DNA of 21,889 nucleotides, taken from DAOUTY01 sp964453665 (GTDB lineage: Bacteria; Chloroflexota; Dehalococcoidia; SZUA-161). Where the stretch lies: positions 1-21,889 of the forward strand of contig CAYVQT010000050.1 in assembly GCA_964453665.1 (NCBI GenBank). Reading direction: 5' to 3'. Shown here one piece after another: positions 16,158 through 21,889 of this stretch. The notes below the pieces were generated by a model. That model ran no database searches. It saw only the letters and a program-made list of their open reading frames with translations, and was not told the DNA's origin. Position numbers and translations under genes: made by a program. The first letter of the stretch is position 1, and each line of letters begins with the position of its first letter.

Positions 16158-17366
16158 ATGCACAAGCCGTTGGAGGGTATACGAGTTCTAGAGTGGGGGA
16201 TCTTTCATGCCGGCCCAGGGGGGCCAGCAATCCTTTGTGATATGGGAGCTGAGGTCATAAAGATAGAGCGCCCGGGTACTGGCGACCCTTCCCGTCAGCA
16301 TAGTGTATACAACATAGGTATCGACTCCTTACTTCCCAATGGCAGTACCATCTTCTATGATGGTGCTAATCGTGGTAAGAAAAGCATAACTCTCGATTTG
16401 ACGAATCCGGACGGTAAGCAAATCGTCTATAATCTAGTCAATAAATCAGACGTCTTTTTTACCAACCTACGATCCAGTATCATAAATAAAATGAATATGG
16501 ATTATACTACTCTATCTACTGCCAATCCTAAGCTCATCTACGCCTCAGTCACCGGTTATGGCACGCGTGGCCCCGATGCAGACCTAGGGGGGTTCGATTG
16601 GCAAGGTCAAGGCAGGTCAGGAATGATGTATAGCATGGGTGAACCTGATATGCCTCCATCGGTAGCTGTATTTGGAGTCATCGATCAGGCAACTGCGATC
16701 ATGGCCAGTTACCAGATTGTAATTGCCCTTCTCATGCGCGGTCGCTTTGGCATTGGGCAGAAGGTAGATGTCTCCCTTCTTGGCACTGCCTCCTATCTTC
16801 TCTATTTTAATAATTTAACTCGTCTCCTTACTGGATGCGAGTTACCTAGACATAAACAGGCGACTGCTTATCCCCTGCGTAATTATTACCAATGTCAAGA
16901 CGAGAAGTGGGTAGTCATGAACCAACGGGATAAGGGCTGGAGTACAGTATGCGAACTTCTGGGCTTACCTGAGTTGGCAAAAGCCCCGCGCTTCAATAGC
17001 CACGAGAAGAGGATAGAAACTTCAAGTGAGTTAGTATCCATGTTCAGTAAGGCATTTACCTCTAAGCCGAGAGATGAGTGGCTTCGACTTTTTAGTGAAA
17101 AGAAACTGATACTGTGTGCTGTCAATACAACTACGGAAGCGATTAACGACCCTCAGATGATAGAGAACGATTATGTTGTTGATTTCAATCATCCAGACAT
17201 GGGACATTTAAGAATCCCGGGATTTCCGATCCATTTTAGTCAGGCCGAGATCAACAATAACTTGTTAGCGCCTAAACTGGGTGAGCATACCAATATTGTA
17301 TTGAAAGATATCGGCGGTTATAGCGATAAAGAGATCGCGAGATTTAGAAATAATGGTATTATATAG
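16158..17366 (+). CDS. class III CoA-transferase (CaiB/BaiF family), third copy
   Basis: A 402-residue CoA-transferase on the opposite strand from the other two. ATG 16158 follows GAAGAGGT at normal spacing. The N-terminus has KPLEGIRVLEWGIFHAGPGG and DMGAEVIKIERPGTGDPSR. The candidate nucleophile is Asp176 in GVIDQATA, followed by GIGQKVDVSLLGTAS. The C-terminal half has HPDMGHLRIPGFPIHFS and APKLGEHT. It differs clearly in sequence from the minus-strand pair, so it is not a recent duplicate and probably uses another acid. It stands ahead of an SDR and a molybdenum/tungsten enzyme on the same strand, though the gaps of over 400 bases make a single transcript uncertain. The substrate is unknown. 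Confidence 0.93.
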   Translation: MHKPLEGIRVLEWGIFHAGPGGPAILCDMGAEVIKIERPGTGDPSRQHSVYNIGIDSLLPNGSTIFYDGANRGKKSITLDLTNPDGKQIVYNLVNKSDVFFTNLRSSIINKMNMDYTTLSTANPKLIYASVTGYGTRGPDADLGGFDWQGQGRSGMMYSMGEPDMPPSVAVFGVIDQATAIMASYQIVIALLMRGRFGIGQKVDVSLLGTASYLLYFNNLTRLLTGCELPRHKQATAYPLRNYYQCQDEKWVVMNQRDKGWSTVCELLGLPELAKAPRFNSHEKRIETSSELVSMFSKAFTSKPRDEWLRLFSEKKLILCAVNTTTEAINDPQMIENDYVVDFNHPDMGHLRIPGFPIHFSQAEINNNLLAPKLGEHTNIVLKDIGGYSDKEIARFRNNGII

Positions 17367-17786
17367 CTCGAAGAAAAGTAATAGGTCATAGTAGGAGTTA
17401 CTATAAAATATATTTTGAAATCAACAACGTTATAATAGCAGTATAATTTGACTCTAAATTTAAGCAATCTTGGTATGTGTGCCCATTTCATCTAAACATA
17501 TGATTCCTTTTTGCGGCAAAATTTCTTACTTATAGACACAATCAATGGACACCCTGCGGCTGATCAAGTCCTTGTTACGAAATAGCGTGCTACATTAAAA
17601 TTGGGTGCAGTTATATATTTATTAGTTTGGTTCATTTATGCTTTATCTCTTTGCTAGAACAACACCTGAGCAGGATTATTTAGCGACCATATGTAGAAAG
17701 TTGACAGGATTATAAGTGGCTGCCAGAGAGAAGTCTCATAGATTAGTCTGACAAGAAATGTGCTAATAATTATAAGAGTGTTTAGT
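17367..17786. other. AT-rich intergenic stretch
   Basis: About 420 AT-rich bases between the third CoA-transferase and the second SDR. TTGACA occurs at 17701-17706, but no good -10 box stands at the right distance. No gene, terminator or IS end is recognised. Confidence 0.5.
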
Positions 17787-18554
17787 ATGATACCTAAATT
17801 AGAAAACAAGGTAGTAATAGTAACTGGCGCGGGTTCTGGGATTGGTAGAGCTTCGGCTTTAAAGTTTGCTGAGGAGGGGACCAAGGTTGTTGTGGTGGAT
17901 ATAGATGTTCAGGGCGGCAAAGAGACGGTACGAATGGTTAAGGGAGCCGGTGGCGAAGCTATCTTTGTTAAGACCGATGTTTCGAATGCGACTGAGGTTG
18001 AGCTGATGGTCAAAAAGACCATAGAGAGTTACGGTCGGTTGGATTGCGCCCACAATAACGCTGGGATCGAATCAAGCATGAAGCTTATGGTTGACTGTAC
18101 TGAAGCAGAGTGGGATCGATGCATCAATGTTAATTTGAAGAGTGTGTGGCTATGTATGAAGTATGAAATTCCGCAGATGCTCCGTGTAGGTAAAGGTGCT
18201 ATAGTCAATACGTCGTCTATTGCAGGATTAGTTGGAGCCAGCAAGCGATCGGAATATGTTACCAGCAAACATGGCGTTATAGGACTAACCAAAGCAGTAG
18301 CGCTAGATTATGCGATGCAAGGAATTCGCGTTAACGCCATCTGCCCGGGATTGACACTCACTGCAATGGTTGAACGTATTTGGCAGGCTCGTCCAGAAAC
18401 GAAACTAAGAAGTCAAGAAGCGGTACCCGTTGGGCGCGCTGGTAGGCCAGAAGAGGTTGCCAAAGCCGTGGTCTGGCTATGTTCAGATGCTACTCAATTT
18501 ATCACAGGTCATGCTCTTGTCATAGATGGGGGATCAATTCTCGGATATTTTTAA
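17787..18554 (+). CDS. short-chain dehydrogenase/reductase (second copy)
   Basis: A 255-residue classical SDR. ATG 17787 is preferred because it places the first strand at the normal distance (PKLENKVVIVTGAGSGIG) and has a weak AAGAG site upstream. An in-frame GTG at 17760 would add nine hydrophobic residues. Motifs: TGAGSGIG (13-20), Asp38 at the cofactor-specificity position, which favours NAD(H), NNAG (90-93), Asn114, Ser144 and Y157-x3-K161. The C-terminal ITGHALVIDGG is typical. It should oxidise or reduce a hydroxy/keto group, possibly on a CoA thioester given its neighbours. It differs from the SDR at 8951-9742. The bbs pathway uses two SDR subunits, but this one has complete motifs and lies far away, so it is not an obvious BbsC. 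Confidence 0.93.
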   Translation: MIPKLENKVVIVTGAGSGIGRASALKFAEEGTKVVVVDIDVQGGKETVRMVKGAGGEAIFVKTDVSNATEVELMVKKTIESYGRLDCAHNNAGIESSMKLMVDCTEAEWDRCINVNLKSVWLCMKYEIPQMLRVGKGAIVNTSSIAGLVGASKRSEYVTSKHGVIGLTKAVALDYAMQGIRVNAICPGLTLTAMVERIWQARPETKLRSQEAVPVGRAGRPEEVAKAVVWLCSDATQFITGHALVIDGGSILGYF

Positions 18555-19343
18555 TAGGAAGGATTGGGGCTTCTGCAGTTCTCACTCTTTGGTCACTCCT
18601 GATGACTTAAAGGACGGACTTCCATGAATTTTACCTGAGGGTGATTTATTATGAGTGTATTTAGGTATAATAGTTCTCAATCTTACAATAATGTTGAGAA
18701 GAACCTCAGAACATGATTTGTTATATCATCTTGTACTGCTGTTGCACATCGAGGGCATAATATGGAGCAACAGGATGGAAATCACAAGCGGAAAATGCGA
18801 GATTGATAATGCCAAAATTCACCGCCAAGAAACGAAGCGACCTTTAGTAGTAACGAAGTCGCGTTAATAGTGATGGAGCGAAAGGCTAGCTATATTCAGT
18901 CAAGCTTATGGGTCAATTGCATTTGCGGAAGAACCTGTGGGCATGAAAAGACATACATGGAAATATGCTCCAGCGGTTAAAAATGGGAACCGAATGAGCT
19001 AAGAGGTCAATATGGTAACTTTAGGGGCTGGGAGTGCAAATTGCTCAATCTACTCGTCAGTATGCGCCTACCGGTGAAGAGTAGCTGTATATACCTGCTG
19101 CTATTGGAGCAGACTGCATGCGATTCGAGATATTACCGGATTTAAGAGGTATGCAATTACTAGGAGCGTCAACAGGTCCTAGTGGAATTCCTGTCACTAG
19201 TGGCCTATGAACAAAGACGTTATGCCGAATGAGTAGCAGCGTGAAACCTGTGGTGTCAGTTGTTGATATCCGCCCTTATCCTAAAGGAAACAAGAAGTCG
19301 ATAGGAAATTACACTATTTTTTCGTAGGAGGGGTCAACTAGAC
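18555..19343. other. 789-base gap with no intact gene
   Basis: The leader before the molybdenum/tungsten enzyme gene contains scraps that read like protein in changing frames, for example AFAEEPVGMKRHTWKYAPAV near 18908-18970 and PAAIGADCMRFEILPDLRG near 19100-19150. A 70-codon open frame (18655-18867) ends in three consecutive in-frame stops, TAA TAG TGA (18865-18873). I recognise no family. A decayed gene is likely but unidentified. Confidence 0.4.
18873..18980 (+). CDS. possible 35-residue cysteine-rich small ORF
   Basis: ATG 18873 opens a 35-codon frame ending at TAA 18980. Its middle reads NCICGRTCGHEKTYMEIC, with a C-x-C-x3-C-x9-C spacing that could bind a metal. There is no ribosome binding site, and another frame over the same bases also reads protein-like, so this is most likely chance within a decayed gene. 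Confidence 0.12.
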   Translation: MERKASYIQSSLWVNCICGRTCGHEKTYMEICSSG

Positions 19344-21452
19344 ATGTTCACAATCGAGAATAAAGTGAAGACCATCTGTTTTGAGTGCCATTCTAGATGT
19401 GGCGTTTTTATCTATGTTAAAGACGGTAGAATAGTGAAAATTGAGGGTGATAAGGAACATCCTATTAGTAATGGCTTTGTTTGTCCTAAGGGACGGGCTG
19501 TCAAGGAAATCGTTTACCATCCAAACAGGATTTTATATCCGCTGAAACGGGTCGGGAATAAAGGAGAGAAGAAATGGGAAAGAGTTACTTGGAATGAAGC
19601 ATTAAGTACAATTGCTAATAAGCTTGCGGAGGTCAAGCGGGATTATGGGCCAGAAGCCATAGTGATGGGACAAGGGACAAGCCGAGGGTTAAATCCTTAC
19701 CTGAATTATTTTCTGCGTTGTCTTGGCTCACCTAATAAAATGTCACCATTACACTTAAGTGGAGGTCCCATAGCTATGGGTACTGCTCTCACATGTGGGT
19801 ATTCATTGCTTGAAAGCCAAGACTATGGAAATACTCGATGTATTATACTCTGGGGGCACAATCCGCCCCAATCTTGGCCTGGACATACCCCGCCACTTAG
19901 AAAAGCCTTGGCAAAGGGGGCAAAGCTGATTGTAATTGATCCAAGGCGAAGTGATATGGCGTCGAAGGCTGATACTTGGCTTCAAATAAGACCTGGTACC
20001 GACTGTGCTCTGGCTCTAGCCATGCTCAACGTAATTATCGAGGGAGAGTTGTACGATAAAGAGTTCGTAGAGAAATGGAGTTACGGATTCGATAAATTGC
20101 GGGAGCATCTTAAAGCATACTCGCCTGAAAAGATGGCGGAAGTGACTTGGATCCCAGCGGAACTAATAAGAAAGACTACCAGGCTTTATGCGCAGGAAAG
20201 TCCTTCTTGTATATGCTTTGGTACAGCGGGGCTTTGCCAACACTTCAATGCCATCCAGACCAACCGTGCTATTGCGATGATGATAGCATTGACGGGCAAT
20301 CTTGAAGTCCCAGGTGGCAATGTACATTACAGGTCTCCTCTCGGCAGAAGAAGTCAAATAGCAATGGAATTAGATAGTGTAATTGGTTTCCCTCCTCAGC
20401 AGGCGAAAAAGAGGCTTGGAGCCGATAGATTTCGTATTGTAGCATTGAATGGACTGATGTTTGCTCACCCAAGACTTGTTTGGGAAGCTATCTTAAATAG
20501 TAGGCCATATCCGGTTAAGGCGATTCTTCTCTTTGCAAACAACGCCTTGATGGCTTATGGTAATTCATCCTTTACAAAGGAAGCGTTGATGAAACTCGAT
20601 TTCTTAGTGTGTGCAGACTACTTCATGAATCCTACAGCAGAGCTAGCCGATTTTGTACTACCGGCGGCCCATTGGACTGAGCGAGATGATATAGAAGATA
20701 TGGCAATGAAAGGCTATGCTTTTGCACAGCAGAAAGCTATAGAACCACTTGGCGAGTGTTGGGATGAAAAGGAGATTCTTGTTGAATTAGCGAAGAAATT
20801 GGGCTTGGCGGACTACTGGAAGAGTGTAAGGGAGGCGTTGGACTATCGTTTGGGGCTCTGCGGTATCGATTTCGAGCAACTAAAACGTGAGGGGCGGATT
20901 CAGACTGAACTAAAGTACGGCGGATACGAGAAATCAGGTGGATTCCGCACAATTTCTGGAAAGTTCGAGCTGTATTCCGAAAACCTCCGCAAGCTAGGAT
21001 TGGATCCGATCCCAGTTTATCAGGAGCCTGCTGAAAGCCCTATAAATACACCTAACTTGACTAAAGTTTATCCGTTAATACTCACTACTGGGGCTAGGCA
21101 TATTGCCTACTATCATTCTGCACTACGAAATATTCCGAGTCTTAGGAAATTAAATCCAGAGCCAACAATTGATATTAATCCGGCGACAGCAGGTGATTTG
21201 GGTATACAGGATGGCGATTGGGTAATAATTGAGACCGAGAGAGGTAGTATCACATGTAAGGCCAAATTCTTTGATGGAATCCACCCGAAAGTTGTTCACG
21301 TATACCATGGCTGGTGGTACGGCTACGATCCTGAGTGGAAACAAGCGAACGTAAACATACTAACAAATAACACTTATTTGGATCCCCTAATCGGATCTGA
21401 GCCTCTTAAGGCCTTGCTATGTCGAGTATACCCGCAACCAAGTACCGCTTGA
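19344..21452 (+). CDS. molybdopterin (bis-MGD) oxidoreductase-family enzyme, acetylene hydratase-like layout
   Basis: A 702-residue DMSO reductase-superfamily enzyme holding a [4Fe-4S] cluster and a bis-MGD Mo or W cofactor. The cluster ligands are C12-x2-C15-x3-C19-x27-C47, followed by the CPKG segment. The order of conserved blocks (NRILYPLKRV, WERVTWNEAL, KLIVIDPRRSDMA, DTWLQIRPGTDCAL, LYDKEFVEKW, FANNALMAYGN, ADFVLPAAHWTERDD) parallels acetylene hydratase closely. At the metal-ligand position of that enzyme (Cys141) this protein aligns Ser139 in HLSGGPIAMG, so Ser is the likely ligand. The Asp next to the cluster Cys, catalytic in acetylene hydratase, is replaced (CFECHSRC). The C-terminal dinucleotide-binding domain begins near residue 575. 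It lacks a Tat signal, so it is cytoplasmic. Start ATG 19344 has a strong AGGAGGGG. No electron-transfer subunit lies beside it. The substrate is unknown. Confidence 0.93.
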   Translation: MFTIENKVKTICFECHSRCGVFIYVKDGRIVKIEGDKEHPISNGFVCPKGRAVKEIVYHPNRILYPLKRVGNKGEKKWERVTWNEALSTIANKLAEVKRDYGPEAIVMGQGTSRGLNPYLNYFLRCLGSPNKMSPLHLSGGPIAMGTALTCGYSLLESQDYGNTRCIILWGHNPPQSWPGHTPPLRKALAKGAKLIVIDPRRSDMASKADTWLQIRPGTDCALALAMLNVIIEGELYDKEFVEKWSYGFDKLREHLKAYSPEKMAEVTWIPAELIRKTTRLYAQESPSCICFGTAGLCQHFNAIQTNRAIAMMIALTGNLEVPGGNVHYRSPLGRRSQIAMELDSVIGFPPQQAKKRLGADRFRIVALNGLMFAHPRLVWEAILNSRPYPVKAILLFANNALMAYGNSSFTKEALMKLDFLVCADYFMNPTAELADFVLPAAHWTERDDIEDMAMKGYAFAQQKAIEPLGECWDEKEILVELAKKLGLADYWKSVREALDYRLGLCGIDFEQLKREGRIQTELKYGGYEKSGGFRTISGKFELYSENLRKLGLDPIPVYQEPAESPINTPNLTKVYPLILTTGARHIAYYHSALRNIPSLRKLNPEPTIDINPATAGDLGIQDGDWVIIETERGSITCKAKFFDGIHPKVVHVYHGWWYGYDPEWKQANVNILTNNTYLDPLIGSEPLKALLCRVYPQPSTA

Positions 21453-21562
21453 ATCCATGTGCGAGACTCGGAAAAAATAGTTAACGATGTCTTCCTTGCA
21501 AGAACAAAAATAGGCAAGGAGCTAATGAATAATTGTTGTATTTCTAGCTCTTGCATGTGGAG

Positions 21563-21745
21563 TGTCGGTGTCTAGACTTAATCTGACATTTCGAATAAAT
21601 TAAACAAGAAATAGAAAGGAAATGTCCGATGACAACAGACCAGAAAACAATCAAGAACAAGCTTGGGCTAATCAAGCTGGCTAAAACCCTCGGCAATGTT
21701 TCCCAGCCGTATAAAGTGATGGGATATTCCTGGAACAACTTCTAA
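21563..21745 (+). pseudogene. 5' end of an IS481-family transposase, truncated
   Basis: ATG 21629, preceded by AAAGGAAA, opens a 38-codon frame, MTTDQKTIKNKLGLIKLAK then LGNVSQPYKVMGYS, ending at TAA 21745. This is the start of a common IS481 transposase subgroup (MTTEQK-I--K-GLL-LAK-LGNVS-ACKVMGYSRD-FYRFKE). After MGYS the expected continuation is lost and the frame stops. TGTCGGTGTCTAGACTTAAT, from 21563, looks like the outer end of the element. It is a different subgroup from the IS481 at 15122-16098. Only this 5' scrap is present. Confidence 0.65.
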
Positions 21746-21888
21746 GCCAAGTAGAATTTCCCGGTCCACTCACTGTCCTCCCTAGCCAGCATCGATGTTA
21801 GAATATATTTCCCACCGAATTTGTCTTGGCTACTAGCTGCGTATTTCGGACCAAATCGGCCGCCTTCACGGAGCAAACCGGCCACCCT
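21742..21888 (-). CDS. possible C-terminus of an unidentified gene entering from the right edge
   Basis: The minus strand is open for 48 codons from the window edge to TAG 21744-21742. It contains RFGPKYAASSQDKFGGKYIL and ends in EDSEWTGKFYLA. The composition is protein-like, but I do not recognise a family. It meets the truncated IS481 frame tail to tail, overlapping by four bases. It could be the end of a real gene or chance. Confidence 0.3.
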   Translation of the reverse strand, partial: RVAGLLREGGRFGPKYAASSQDKFGGKYILTSMLAREDSEWTGKFYLA

Positions 21889-21889
21889 G

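Noticed and set aside
21494..21520. hairpin CCTTGC/GCAAGG after the Mo/W enzyme gene
   Set aside because: The stem is only six to seven pairs with a 14-base loop and no T run follows, so it is not supported as a terminator.
1..21889. CRISPR arrays, toxin-antitoxin pairs or phage structural genes
   Set aside because: I looked for regular direct repeats with spacers and for small paired genes, and saw none.

Overview
The window is bacterial. Its tRNA-His has an encoded G-1 and CCA end, most genes have purine-rich ribosome binding sites, and the transposase families are bacterial. Intact genes cover only a little over half of it. Many gaps hold decayed insertion sequences (IS21, two IS630, IS256, two IS481), so this looks like an accessory or degrading region of a larger genome. 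The catabolic gene set fits an anaerobe or facultative anaerobe that degrades organic acids or hydrocarbons. Desulfobacterota or Chloroflexota-like lineages are possible, but the sequence alone does not fix the taxon.

Region 1 (1-2113): an intact tRNA-His, then the 5' half of a tRNA-Arg that breaks off at the anticodon loop, a weak terminator, a non-coding tract with a decayed reading frame and a strong hairpin, and an IS21 remnant collapsed by internal deletion. Region 2 (2114-4173): two overlapping ABC ATPase genes of the Opp/Dpp peptide importer type, without permease or binding-protein genes here. Region 3 (4483-7510): a near full-length but broken IS630 transposase, an intact metallo-beta-lactamase-fold hydrolase, and fragments of IS256-type and a second IS630-type transposase.

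Region 4 (7934-14876, all minus strand) is the core. In transcription order it holds an SCP2-type thiolase, a DUF35 zinc-ribbon/OB-fold partner, two adjacent class III (CaiB/BaiF) CoA-transferases, a short-chain dehydrogenase and an enoyl-CoA hydratase. This is nearly the protein set of the bbs operon for anaerobic toluene degradation: BbsB, BbsA, BbsE/F, BbsC/D and BbsH. It suggests CoA activation and beta-oxidation of a substituted succinate or similar acid, ending in thiolysis. No acyl-CoA dehydrogenase (BbsG) or fumarate-adding glycyl radical enzyme is visible, so the substrate is unknown.

Region 5 (15122-16098) is a decayed IS481 element with recognisable ends, lying between the minus-strand cluster and a plus-strand one. 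Region 6 (16158-21452, plus strand) has a third CaiB-type CoA-transferase, a second short-chain dehydrogenase and a 702-residue cytoplasmic molybdenum/tungsten bis-MGD enzyme that resembles acetylene hydratase in layout but has Ser at the likely metal-ligand position. The window ends in the 5' end of another IS481 transposase and an unidentified minus-strand C-terminus.
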